Below are positions 51,573 through 59,505 of a stretch of 64,000 nucleotides of DNA, in pieces (position 1 is the first letter of the stretch; each line of letters begins with the position of its first letter). The notes under the pieces were generated by a model. The model saw only the letters and a program-made list of their open reading frames with translations, had not been told where the DNA came from and searched no databases. Origin of the DNA: Trebonia kvetii (lineage in GTDB: Bacteria; Actinomycetota; Actinomycetes; Streptosporangiales; Streptosporangiaceae); assembly GCF_007827045.1 (NCBI RefSeq), contig NZ_RPFW01000001.1:1650519-1714518 (forward strand), read 5' to 3'. The translations under genes and the position numbers were made by a program.

Positions 51573-52991
51573 GTGAGCACAGACGTGACCAGGACCGCAA
51601 CGACAGCAGACAGCCGGGCGGACGGGATATGGGCGCCCTCGCGCCGCGCGCTCACGGTCGGTCTCGTGCTCGCGGTCACCTTCGTGGCGTTCGAGGCACT
51701 CGCCGTCGCCACCATCTTGCCGCTGGTCGGCCGCCACCTGGGCGACCTGCGCCTGTACGGATGGGTGTTCAGCGCGTTCCTGCTGGCGAGCCTAGTCGGG
51801 ATCGTGGTGGCCGGGACACTGGCAGACCGCGTGTCCCTGGGCCGGCCGATGCTCTACGGGCTCGGCCTGTTCGCTCTCGGCCTGGTCATAGGCGGGACCG
51901 CGCCGGACATGGCGGTTCTCGTGGCGGGCAGGGCAGTGCAGGGCCTTGGCGCGGGAGTCGTACCCGCGGTCGCCTACGTCGCGATCTCCCGGTGCTACCC
52001 GGACGGTGCGCGACCGCGCATGTTCGCCGTGCTGTCCACCGCGTGGGTGGTGCCCGGCCTGGTCGGGCCGGCTATCGCCGCCCTGGTGGCCACCGCGGTT
52101 GGCTGGCGCTGGGTGTTCCTTGGCCTGATCCCGCTGGTGGTCGCGGCAGGAGCGCTTGTCGTGCTTGCCCTGCGGAACGTCCCGCCGCCCGCGAATCCTG
52201 ACCCGGCCACGGTGCCGTACCTGGCCGTGCTTGGCGTAGTCGCCGGCGCCGGCACGGCGCTCGCCTCGCTCAACTCCGGCGTCCTGCCCGTGGTCGTCGG
52301 CGGCGGCATCGCAGGCGGAGTCCTGCTCGCTGCCTCGCTGCGCCGGCTGACGCCGCCCAGATACCTGACCGCGCGGCCTGGGCTGACCGTCACGATCCTC
52401 AGCAGGGCGCTGCTCACGTGCTGCTTCTTCGCGGGTGACGCCTATGTCCCGTATGCGATCGTTACCGTCCGCCATGCCCCGACGGTGCTGGCCGCCATCG
52501 CGCTCACCGCGTCGACCCTCACCTGGACGGCGGGATCGTGGGTGCAGGCCAGGTGCATCGCCCGCTACGGTCCGCGCCGCCTGGTCCGCATCGGCGAGTG
52601 CCTGGTCGCCGTTGGCGTCGCCCTGATGTGCGCCGTGCTGCTGCCATCCGTGCCTCCCGCACTGGCGATCGTCGCGTGGACAGTGGCAGGCGGAGGAATC
52701 GGCACCGCCTACTCCCCGCTGTCGCTGACCACGCTCGATCGCGCGGCACCGGGCGAGGAGGGCCGGGCGACCTCGGCTCTGCAGCTTTGCGACGTGCTCG
52801 GTCAGGCCGTCGGCATCGGAGTGGCGGGAGCGATCGTGGCCGCGTCAAGCACCGGGACCGGCCATGGCACCGCGGTGGCACTGGCGTTCTCGTTCGCCAT
52901 CGCGGTTGCCGTCACCGCGGTCATCGCGGGAACGCGGCTCCCCGGCAGGCTCACCTCGCCGCGCTCGGCGGACGAAGCCGCTGACACCTAG
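51573..52991 (+). CDS. MFS drug-exporter-like protein
   Basis: The 472-residue protein has about fourteen hydrophobic segments of the DHA2/EmrB-like family: VFSAFLLASLVGIVVAGTLA, motif A-like DRVSLGRPMLYGL, motif C-like VVPGLVGPAIAALVATAVGW, RWVFLGLIPLVVAAG. A shortened linker lies in the middle. GTG 51573 is the apparent transcription start as well, so there is no ribosome site. The promoter structure suggests induction by a MerR-family sensor, possibly redox-active or aromatic compounds if it is SoxR-like. No merR gene adjoins it. Confidence 0.88.
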   Translation: MSTDVTRTATTADSRADGIWAPSRRALTVGLVLAVTFVAFEALAVATILPLVGRHLGDLRLYGWVFSAFLLASLVGIVVAGTLADRVSLGRPMLYGLGLFALGLVIGGTAPDMAVLVAGRAVQGLGAGVVPAVAYVAISRCYPDGARPRMFAVLSTAWVVPGLVGPAIAALVATAVGWRWVFLGLIPLVVAAGALVVLALRNVPPPANPDPATVPYLAVLGVVAGAGTALASLNSGVLPVVVGGGIAGGVLLAASLRRLTPPRYLTARPGLTVTILSRALLTCCFFAGDAYVPYAIVTVRHAPTVLAAIALTASTLTWTAGSWVQARCIARYGPRRLVRIGECLVAVGVALMCAVLLPSVPPALAIVAWTVAGGGIGTAYSPLSLTTLDRAAPGEEGRATSALQLCDVLGQAVGIGVAGAIVAASSTGTGHGTAVALAFSFAIAVAVTAVIAGTRLPGRLTSPRSADEAADT

Positions 52992-53050
52992 AAGTCCTGT
53001 CGAAGACGCAACTGCCGGGAGCCGGGCGGGACCTCGGATTCTCCTGCCCG

Positions 53051-53716
53051 TCAACTGTCATCGCTGAGGCGGGTGCGGGGACCGCGGACGGTGAACAGCA
53101 GCAGGCCGGCCGCGAGGACCAGGGACGTGGCGATCCAGGCGCCGCGGTCGGCCGGCAGCCGGACGGCCCAGGCCCACGGGGCCCGCCAGGATTCGAGCAG
53201 CGCGTACTGGCAGAACATCATGTAGCCGAGCGGCAGCGTCCAGGCCAGCAGACCGCCGGTGACCAGCGAGCACGCCAGCCCGAGGCCGGTGAACCCGATC
53301 ACGTTCCTTGCCAGCACGAGCACGCCCGCGTTCAGGCTCTGCCCGGTCGCGCCCAGCTGCAAGGCGAGGATCGCGATGCCCGTCAGCGCGAGCGCGGCGA
53401 ACAGCCGCAGGAACGGCAGCCACCACCCGGCCGCCCGTTCCTGCTCGCCGAACGGGCTGTGCGCGGTCACCGCGATCACCGCCGCCGCGCCCGCCTCGAT
53501 GATCATCGGGACCTGCTGCGCGTACGGCCCTGAGTCGAACGTCCAGTTCCAGCGCAGCGCCGCGTGCAGCACCGCGCCGCAAACGGCAAGCGCGACGACG
53601 CCGGCCGGTACGCGGCGGGTACGCAGGTGCAGCCAGGTCAGCCGGATGCCTCCCGGGAGCCGCCGCGCCGTCCCGGCCGGGGCGGCCGGCGGCTTCAGCA
53701 CCGGCGCGGCGGTCAC
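53051..53716 (-). CDS. Membrane protein at the end of the ECF/ABC operon
   Basis: The 221-residue protein has a cytoplasmic Pro/Ala-rich N-terminus and about six membrane segments (VPAGVVALAVCGAVLHAALR, IIEAGAAAVIAVTAHSPFGE, FAALALTGIAILALQLGATG and others). Phe-Gly-Glu-Gln-Glu after TM2 (SPFGEQERAAGWWLPFLR) resembles the coupling region of ABC-2-like actinobacterial permease partners. GTG 53716 overlaps the stop of the preceding gene (GTGA). It is probably the second membrane subunit of the exporter. Confidence 0.75.
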   Translation of the reverse strand: MTAAPVLKPPAAPAGTARRLPGGIRLTWLHLRTRRVPAGVVALAVCGAVLHAALRWNWTFDSGPYAQQVPMIIEAGAAAVIAVTAHSPFGEQERAAGWWLPFLRLFAALALTGIAILALQLGATGQSLNAGVLVLARNVIGFTGLGLACSLVTGGLLAWTLPLGYMMFCQYALLESWRAPWAWAVRLPADRGAWIATSLVLAAGLLLFTVRGPRTRLSDDS

Positions 53717-55317
53717 GGGAGCTGCGCCAGGGTGACGGTGCCGGCCCGCAGGGCGGCCAGGTGGGTAGCGAGCCAGGCGTGCCGCGCGCTGGCGGACAGC
53801 GCGCCGAACCGCTGCGCCGCGACCTGGATGTCGGCCAGCGTCGCCTCGCTCAGCTTCCCGTTCGACGCCGTGTGGCCGGCTGACGCGCCGAGCGGCGGCG
53901 AGCCGACCCCGGCAAGCAGCACGTCCTCCACCGCCTGCTGCGCCGCGTCAAGCTGGGCGGGACCGTTACTCCTGGCGCTTGACGGTCCCGGAGGGGCCGG
54001 CGCCTCGAGGAACGCGTCGAGCAGCCCCTCCTGGAATCCCTCCTGCCAGCCCTGCGGGTCGAAGCCGAAGAACAGCCCGAAGTAGGCGCCCACATGATCG
54101 GCGGTGTACACGAACACCGGCGGGTTGCCGGAGATGCCGCTCAGCACCTCCTGCCCGCTGACCTGGCTCGCCGCCTCGCGAGCGGCGACCGGCGCCCCGG
54201 GCAGGCCGGCGATCTCGGCGGCCACCGGGTCGAGCTCCGCGGCGACCTGGTGCAGGTAGAAGCCGAAGGCCGGGTGCACGCATACCTGGAACCCGGACCC
54301 GGACGTGCAGTCAGGGGTAGCGGCGACCGGCTGGTCGGTGGCCGCCGAGTGCACCGCGGGGATCTCCCACCCGCCGGTCACCGCTTCCGGTCGCGCCGTC
54401 CCCGCCAGCGAGAACGCGACCGCGGACACCGCCACGCCGCCGGCGATGAGCACGGCCGCGACCGCGCGGACCAGCCAGCCGTCACCGCGGGCGAGCACGG
54501 CGCGCAGCGCCGCGCTGCCGCCGCCCGCCGCCAGGTCGCGCAGCCCCTGCGCCAGGCCGAGCACGCCGAACAGCGCGACCGCGATTCCGGCCATGAACAT
54601 GACCTGCACCATCGAGACATCCGGGGCGACCTGGTAGTAGGTCCCCAAGTCGGGCGGCGGCGCACCAGTGTCAGGGGAAAGCAGCGCGTACGTGCCAGAC
54701 GTCTCCGACATGCCCAGTACCTGGCGGAAGCCGACCTGGAAGAGCAGGAACACGGCGATGGCCGCAAGCGGCGCGGTGAACCGCCCGGGAAAGAACACCC
54801 CGGCGGCGAAACCGAGCACGGTCACCACGGTCACGCAGGCGACGCCGACAAAGACCGGCCATAGCGGCGGGCCGCCCCAGGTCGCCTGCAGGGCGGTCTG
54901 CACGTAGATCACCGCGACCCCGGCGAGGAACGCGAGCAGCACCCAGCACAGCGTTCCCGCCAGTGCGATGGACTGCCGCGCCCACGCCGCGCGCGGCGTG
55001 GTGCCGACCAGATCCACGGTCTTCCTGCGGCCCTCCCGCGACCCCGCCCAGGCGGCGAGCCCGGCCGCGAACACGCCGAACGCCCACGGCATGTGGTCGT
55101 AGATGACGGAGGCCCGCACCGACCACACGGGTGGTGACCCCTCGGCCGTGCGCAGCGCGTCGTAGTAGAACACCGCCACGAGCAGCGGCAGCACCCACGG
55201 CACCGCGCTCCGCTTGAACTCGAGCCGCAGCGCCCGGACTGGCCCGGGCAGCACCAGCCAGGATGGGGCCAGCCGGGACGGTGCCGACCGCGAAGGGGGC
55301 ACACTCAGCACGCTCAT
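53713..55317 (-). CDS. Large ABC-2-like membrane protein
   Basis: The 534-residue protein has about seven TM segments in residues 30-325 (VPWVLPLLVAVFYYDALRTA, DHMPWAFGVFAAGLAAWAGS, REGRRKTVDLVGTTPRAAWA, LAGTLCWVLLAFLAGVAVIY), then an outer domain of about 200 residues with a Cys pair (TPDCTSGSGFQVCVHPAFG). The outer domain may be a ligand-sensing or peptidase-like fold; I do not recognise it. ATG 55317 sits in an ATGA overlap with a 26-codon mini-frame, and belongs to the ECF/ABC operon. Function: probable permease subunit with extracellular sensor. Confidence 0.75.
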   Translation of the reverse strand: MSVLSVPPSRSAPSRLAPSWLVLPGPVRALRLEFKRSAVPWVLPLLVAVFYYDALRTAEGSPPVWSVRASVIYDHMPWAFGVFAAGLAAWAGSREGRRKTVDLVGTTPRAAWARQSIALAGTLCWVLLAFLAGVAVIYVQTALQATWGGPPLWPVFVGVACVTVVTVLGFAAGVFFPGRFTAPLAAIAVFLLFQVGFRQVLGMSETSGTYALLSPDTGAPPPDLGTYYQVAPDVSMVQVMFMAGIAVALFGVLGLAQGLRDLAAGGGSAALRAVLARGDGWLVRAVAAVLIAGGVAVSAVAFSLAGTARPEAVTGGWEIPAVHSAATDQPVAATPDCTSGSGFQVCVHPAFGFYLHQVAAELDPVAAEIAGLPGAPVAAREAASQVSGQEVLSGISGNPPVFVYTADHVGAYFGLFFGFDPQGWQEGFQEGLLDAFLEAPAPPGPSSARSNGPAQLDAAQQAVEDVLLAGVGSPPLGASAGHTASNGKLSEATLADIQVAAQRFGALSASARHAWLATHLAALRAGTVTLAQLP

Positions 55318-55394
55318 GAGGACACCTCGCTGGCGCTCGGAGTCCGCATTCGCGGACGCACAGTACTTGCCGATTCGCTCGCAAGCTCGCTCAT
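55314..55394 (-). other. 26-codon coupled mini-frame between ATPase and permease genes
   Basis: An ATG at 55394 overlaps the ATPase stop as ATGA. The frame encodes 26 residues (MSELASESASTVRPRMR, ending SEVSS) and its own stop overlaps the permease ATG as ATGA. The 15-base sequence GCTCATGAGGACACC containing the junction occurs at both ends (55312-55326 and 55389-55403). The simplest reading is a duplicated junction that keeps translational coupling; whether a peptide matters is unknown. Confidence 0.5.
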
Positions 55395-56164
55395 GAGGAC
55401 ACCGCTCCCGACTGTGCCCCGGAAAGCCGTGCCGCGGACAGTACCGCGCTGTAGCCGCGCTCAAGCGGCGCGTCGCCGACGCCGTGCCCCTCGCCGCGGG
55501 CGGTCAGCTCGGCCGGCGTGCCGCGGAACACGATCTTCCCGTCGGACATCAGCGCCACCTCACCGCACGCCGCGCCCACGTCCTCGACCAGGTGCGTGGA
55601 CACGATCACCGTGGCGCGCTCGCCGAGCGAGCGCATCAGCGACCGGAACTGGACCCGCTGCTCCGGGTCGAGGCCGGCGGTGGGTTCGTCGAGCAGCAGC
55701 AGGTCCGGATCGTTCACGATCGCCTGCGCGATGCCGACGCGGCGCAGCATGCCGCCGGACAGCGTGCGCAGCTTGGCCTTCGCCTTCACGCCGAGATCCA
55801 CCCGCTCCACCGCCGTCGCGACCGCCTTGGGCACCGCAGCCGACGGCATCTCCTTGAGCAGCGCGAAGTACTCGATGAACTCAACCACGGTGAACGACGG
55901 GTAATAGCCGAGGTTCTGCGGCAGGTAGCCGAGCCGGCGCCGGATCTCCCTGCGTGCCGCGGCGCCGCGCGGGTCCCGGTCGAGCAGCCGGATCTCACCC
56001 GACGAGGGCGGCAGCACGGTGGCGAGCATGCGCAGCAGGGAGGTTTTACCCGCCCCGTTGGGGCCGAGCAGGCCGAAGACGCCTGGCCCCAGCTGAAGGT
56101 CCACGCCATCGACCGCCTTGTTCTTGCGGAACGAGCGGCGGGCATCCGTTATGTCGACGTTCAC
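55391..56164 (-). CDS. ABC transporter ATPase
   Basis: The 257-residue ATPase has GVFGLLGPNGAGKTSLLRML (Walker A near 38-46), LGYLPQNLGYYPSFTVVEFI (Q-loop), LSGGMLRRVGIAQAIVNDP (signature), LLLLDEPTAGLDPEQR (Walker B) and VIVSTHLVEDVGAACGEVAL (switch His). It belongs to the ABC-2-linked group of the bacitracin/lantibiotic self-protection type. GTG 56164 overlaps the preceding membrane gene stop (GTGA). Unlike normal drug exporters it is in an operon led by an ECF factor. Confidence 0.93.
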   Translation of the reverse strand: MNVDITDARRSFRKNKAVDGVDLQLGPGVFGLLGPNGAGKTSLLRMLATVLPPSSGEIRLLDRDPRGAAARREIRRRLGYLPQNLGYYPSFTVVEFIEYFALLKEMPSAAVPKAVATAVERVDLGVKAKAKLRTLSGGMLRRVGIAQAIVNDPDLLLLDEPTAGLDPEQRVQFRSLMRSLGERATVIVSTHLVEDVGAACGEVALMSDGKIVFRGTPAELTARGEGHGVGDAPLERGYSAVLSAARLSGAQSGAVSS

Positions 56165-56889
56165 TGCTGCCCCCTTCGCGGGCGGGTTGCGTAGCTGACG
56201 ATCGCGGCGCAGCAGGCCGCGACCAGGAGGTAGGGAAGATAGGCGGCCACGTTGGTGACCGAGGCGGTGACCTGGCCGCTCGCGGTCTGGGCGGACAGCA
56301 CGGTAATCACCCAGCCGGCGATTCCCGCGGCGGCGCCGACCAGCGCCGACCTGGCGGCCACCGCGACCGCGAGCGCCAGCGCGCATACCGCGGCCATCGG
56401 GATCAGCCAGCCGAACGTCAGCGCCGCTGCCGCGCCAGACGCCGCGCTGGCCAGCAGCCCGAGCACGACGTTCACCGAGAACACGGCAACCACCCGGGTA
56501 AGCAGGACCATCCGGTCGGGCAGCGCGCAACTCGCGGCCAGTTCCCAGGCGGGGTCGAGCCCCGGGCCGTACGCGAAGGCGACGCCGGTCGCCGCGACCG
56601 CGGGCGCCACCAGCCAGACGAGCGGCTGGCCCTGCCCGAGGCTGACCAGCGCGCCGACGCCGAACACGACGACCGTCGAGATCAGCCAGGGCAGCAGCAG
56701 CGACGGGGTGGTGACCAGGGCACGAGCCAGGCCGGGTGAGCGCAGCAGCCGCGACGCGGCGCGCTCGAGCCGGCTTGGCCGCCGGCGCCAGACTTCGGCG
56801 GCAACCCCGGTCCACACCCGGTTCAGGTCGACACCGCCCGGCGGGTCATCGGCGGATGAGAGGCGGCCGCTTCCGTTCGGGATGCTCAT
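56161..56889 (-). CDS. Membrane protein following the ECF factor (possible anti-sigma/permease)
   Basis: The 242-residue protein has a cytoplasmic N-terminus of about 65 residues with conserved-looking WTGVAAEVWRRRPSRLERAA, then six membrane segments (LLLPWLISTVVVFGVGALVS, LVWLVAPAVAATGVAFAYGP, others). No zinc-binding anti-sigma motif (HxxxCxxC) is seen. Because it is coupled to the ECF gene (ATGA overlap, with GGGAGGAG upstream), it could be a membrane anti-sigma factor; equally it may be a transporter subunit. Confidence 0.72.
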   Translation of the reverse strand: MSIPNGSGRLSSADDPPGGVDLNRVWTGVAAEVWRRRPSRLERAASRLLRSPGLARALVTTPSLLLPWLISTVVVFGVGALVSLGQGQPLVWLVAPAVAATGVAFAYGPGLDPAWELAASCALPDRMVLLTRVVAVFSVNVVLGLLASAASGAAAALTFGWLIPMAAVCALALAVAVAARSALVGAAAGIAGWVITVLSAQTASGQVTASVTNVAAYLPYLLVAACCAAIVSYATRPRRGQQ

Positions 56890-57389
56890 CTTGCTCCTCC
56901 CAAGGCGGCCCGCAGCAGGCGGCGAGCGCGGTGGGCGCGGCTTTTGACCGTTCCAGCGGGAACGCCGAGCAGCGCGGCGACCTCGGCGACGGGGCGGTCT
57001 TCCACGTACATGAGGCGCAGCACGTCTCCCTCCGGACCCGACAGGGCCGCCGCGATGTCGGCGCGGATCGCGGCGGCCTCGGCGGGGTCCGCGCCAGCCT
57101 GCGGGATTTCCTCGAGTTGCACGGCGAGGGGGCCGCGCTTGCGCAGCAGGAGTGCGGCCTGGTTACGGGCGATCACCCAGATCCAGGCCTGCGGCGTCCC
57201 GTGCGGCCGGTAGCCGCCCGCGCCCTTCCACACCGCGAGGAACGTCTCCTGGAGCACGTCCTCGACGTCCGGCGGCGGCAGCGCGGCCCGCAGGCGCGCG
57301 GCCAGCCACGGCGCGTGCCGCGTGAACAGCTCGCGCAGTGCCGTGTCGTCGCCCGCGGCCAGGGCCGCGATGAGCTCGTCGTCGTTCAT
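56886..57389 (-). CDS. ECF sigma factor
   Basis: The 167-residue sigma-70 family factor has sigma2 (ELFTRHAPWLAARLRAAL, VEDVLQETFLAVWKGAGGYR, TPQAWIWVIARNQAALLLRK) and sigma4 (LRLMYVEDRPVAEVAALLGV, PAGTVKSRAHRARRLLRAAL). It heads an operon of two membrane proteins, an ATPase and a permease-like protein, all joined by ATGA or GTGA overlaps. The likely role is envelope-stress control of its own exporter. ATG 57389 was used; a GTG codon immediately upstream is equally possible. Confidence 0.92.
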   Translation of the reverse strand: MNDDELIAALAAGDDTALRELFTRHAPWLAARLRAALPPPDVEDVLQETFLAVWKGAGGYRPHGTPQAWIWVIARNQAALLLRKRGPLAVQLEEIPQAGADPAEAAAIRADIAAALSGPEGDVLRLMYVEDRPVAEVAALLGVPAGTVKSRAHRARRLLRAALGGAR

Positions 57390-57397
57390 CACTTCAT

Positions 57398-57478
57398 CTA
57401 TTGCACCGGAGGCCGGTGCGGTTCACCAGCGCGGCGGGCGAGTTCCCCGATGGTGAGCAGGCCGCCTTGTTTATTGAC
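57398..57478 (-). pseudogene. Remnant of a MerR-family regulator
   Basis: In the short gap upstream of the ECF gene, the minus strand encodes LLTIGELARRAGEPHRPPVQ and a stop. GLLTIGELARRAG is the typical MerR helix-turn-helix beginning (family start: M-L-T-I-G-E-L-A-R-R-A-G-V). No start codon remains and everything after the first helix is gone. Its promoter-side DNA still carries a MerR-like dyad shared with the divergent methyltransferase gene. Confidence 0.55.
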
Positions 57479-57504
57479 TTCAGCTGCACTTGAAGGCGTT
57501 GACT
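57474..57504 (+). promoter_or_regulatory. MerR-like promoter of the methyltransferase gene
   Basis: TTGACT (57474-57479), a 19-base spacer with dyad CTTCA...TGAAG (57478-57495), then TTGACT (57499-57504) as a poor -10. The geometry equals that of the MFS promoter at 51535. ATG 57512 lies seven bases after the -10 element. The last -10 match is weak, so this is tentative. Confidence 0.45.
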
Positions 57505-57511
57505 GCCGGGC

Positions 57512-58333
57512 ATGGGAACACGACATGAGGCAAACATGACACGGGCAGTCCGAGGGGCAGCGACAACAGCCGTGGAATACGTGGTCTCGCATGCCGGAAT
57601 CGCCGCGGTGCGTGCCCTGGACCGCGACGTCGTCGGCCAGGCGCATCATCCTCGGGGCACGGCGGGCCGCGTGTCCGCCTGGGAGATGGCCTACCGCCCG
57701 TCCAACAGGCAGCGCAGCCGCTGGGCGATATCGCTGCTCGGCATACGGCCCGCCGACCGGGTCCTTGAGATCGGCTTCGGTCCCGGCGTGGCGATCGCGC
57801 AACTGGTCCGCGCCGGCGCAGGCCACGTGTACGGCATGGACCATTCGGGAGTAATGGTCAGGGAGGCGTCACGGCGCAACGCCGCCGCCATCAGGGCCGG
57901 GCGGGTCACCCTGGTGCGGGCCTCCGTCGAGCAGATTCCGCCCGCTCTCGACGGCCCCTTCGACGCCATCATCGCCGTCAACTCTCTGGGATTCTGGCCT
58001 GCGCCCGCCGAGCGGCTCGCCGAGTTGCGGCAACGGCTGGCGCCCGGCGGGCGCATTGCGATCGTGTACCAGCCGCGCTGCGCGGGTGCCACAGCCGACA
58101 CGACCCGCGGCGCCGCCCGCGAAATCGAGGACCTGCTGCGAGGCGCCGGCTTCACGCGGCTGAGGACCGAGACCCTCCGCCTGAGCCCGCCCGTAGCCTG
58201 CGTTCTCGCCGCTGTCTTAGGACTCGTCGCCGGCATCGGCGGGCTGGTCCCCGGTCGGCGGCTGGGCCCGCCGGTGCTCGTCATCCTGGGGCACGTTCGC
58301 GTCGAGGAGCGTGGTGCTGCCCGCTGCCCGTAG
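57512..58333 (+). CDS. SAM-dependent methyltransferase
   Basis: The 273-residue protein is a class I methyltransferase. Motif I VLEIGFGPGVAIAQLVRAGA, then GMDHSGVMVREASRRNAAAI (acidic loop), post I VTLVRASVEQIPPALDGPFD and motif IV DAIIAVNSLGFWPAP. A C-terminal hydrophobic stretch follows (PVACVLAAVLGLVAGIGGLV), so it may be membrane-associated. The start at ATG 57512 fits the promoter (leaderless); ATG 57536, with TGAGG upstream, is the alternative. Its 3' end overlaps the opposite-strand small acidic gene by 117 bases. Confidence 0.8.
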   Translation: MGTRHEANMTRAVRGAATTAVEYVVSHAGIAAVRALDRDVVGQAHHPRGTAGRVSAWEMAYRPSNRQRSRWAISLLGIRPADRVLEIGFGPGVAIAQLVRAGAGHVYGMDHSGVMVREASRRNAAAIRAGRVTLVRASVEQIPPALDGPFDAIIAVNSLGFWPAPAERLAELRQRLAPGGRIAIVYQPRCAGATADTTRGAAREIEDLLRGAGFTRLRTETLRLSPPVACVLAAVLGLVAGIGGLVPGRRLGPPVLVILGHVRVEERGAARCP

Positions 58334-58612
58334 GACCGCATCGTCCGTGCGCTCCCTGAGCCGCTCAACCGACTCGGCATCACCGAGCGGGACGGCGGCC
58401 TCCACCCGGTCGCTTGCCCTGACCTCGGGCAGGTCCATCACCTCATCGACCAATGCGGTCCGGTCCCCGGGCCTTACGTGCTCGTTCTTCGCGTGCATGG
58501 AGGTCCGGACGGTGCCTTCCGGACCTGCGGCGGTCGTCACTTCCGCTACCGCGGCGGTCCGGTCGTCGTCGTCCTTGATCTCGACATGACGCGAAGTCTT
58601 CGGGTCAGTCAT
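58217..58612 (-). CDS. Small acidic hypothetical protein
   Basis: The 131-residue protein is highly charged, without hydrophobic core segments: DPKTSRHVEIKDDDDRTAAV, VRTSMHAKNEHVRPGDRTAL, VDEVMDLPEVRASDRVEAAV. It reads like an intrinsically disordered actinobacterial protein. GGGAGAAG lies before ATG 58612 at good distance, which supports it despite the convergent 117-base overlap with the methyltransferase gene. Function unknown. Confidence 0.65.
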   Translation of the reverse strand: MTDPKTSRHVEIKDDDDRTAAVAEVTTAAGPEGTVRTSMHAKNEHVRPGDRTALVDEVMDLPEVRASDRVEAAVPLGDAESVERLRERTDDAVLRAAGSTTLLDANVPQDDEHRRAQPPTGDQPADAGDES

Positions 58613-58851
58613 GGCTTCTCCCGTGGTTGGCTGCTGGCGGCGGCCACGGACCAGGCAAGTCGTTCCAGCTCGCCGCGCGTCCAGCAGGGCCCGCCGCTGC
58701 CGCAAGGTCCGCCGACCTCTGCCCGGGGCCGGCCGGATGAAACAGGGTTTGGCCGAGGGCGCCTGGCTCGGGCGCCCCGTCTGTGAGCGGATGCGTGGCC
58801 GTTTGGGCTTCTGTGACTGGGTAGCAGCAGCTCCGAAGATAGGAGAATCAG

Positions 58852-59505
58852 ATGGCTACCTGGATATGGGTCGTGATCGCCATCGCTGTAGTGGTCGTCG
58901 TCGCACTGGTCGCGGTGCGGGCCAGGCAGCGCAGGACCGCCGTGCTCCGCGACCACTTCGGCCCGGAATACGACCGCACAGTAGAGAACCGCGAGGACCG
59001 GCGGGCGGCTGAGGCCGAGCTTCTCGCACGTCAGAGGCAGCGTGCACAGTTCGACGTGCAGCCGCTGCCGGAAGCCACCCGGCTGAGCTTCGCCGAAGAA
59101 TGGCGTGAGCTGCAGGAGCGCTTCGTCGACCAGCCGGCGCAAGCCGCGGGTGCTGCCGACGCCCTCATCACACGAGTCATGGAAGCGCGGGGCTACCCGA
59201 TGAACGACTTCGATACGCAGGCCGACCTAGTCTCGGTCGACCATCCGGACACCGTGGAGAATTACCGGTTCGCGCATGCCGTACAGCAGCGCGCCCAGAC
59301 CCAGCAGGCAAGCACAGAAGACCTGCGCGAGGCACTGCTGCGGTACCGGTCGCTGTTCGACGAACTGCTCCGCCCGGAAGGCGACGGCGCAGCACATGCC
59401 CAGGTCATCGCGGACGACGCGGAGGCCGGGGAAATCGACAGCTCCGGTCCCGTGGCTGCTGACGCGGAATACGACAACCACAGGATAGGACGGCGAGACG
59501 GATGA
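58852..59505 (+). CDS. Single-span membrane protein, hypothetical
   Basis: The 217-residue protein has an N-terminal TM helix (TWIWVVIAIAVVVVVALVAV), a basic stretch, and a cytoplasmic helical domain containing RDHFGPEYDRTVENREDRRA, EWRELQERFVDQPAQAAGAA and ASTEDLREALLRYRSLFDEL. This domain is found in many actinobacterial hypothetical proteins. The next frame on the same strand is a truncated paralogue of its C-terminal half and overlaps its stop. Function unknown. Confidence 0.75.
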   Translation: MATWIWVVIAIAVVVVVALVAVRARQRRTAVLRDHFGPEYDRTVENREDRRAAEAELLARQRQRAQFDVQPLPEATRLSFAEEWRELQERFVDQPAQAAGAADALITRVMEARGYPMNDFDTQADLVSVDHPDTVENYRFAHAVQQRAQTQQASTEDLREALLRYRSLFDELLRPEGDGAAHAQVIADDAEAGEIDSSGPVAADAEYDNHRIGRRDG

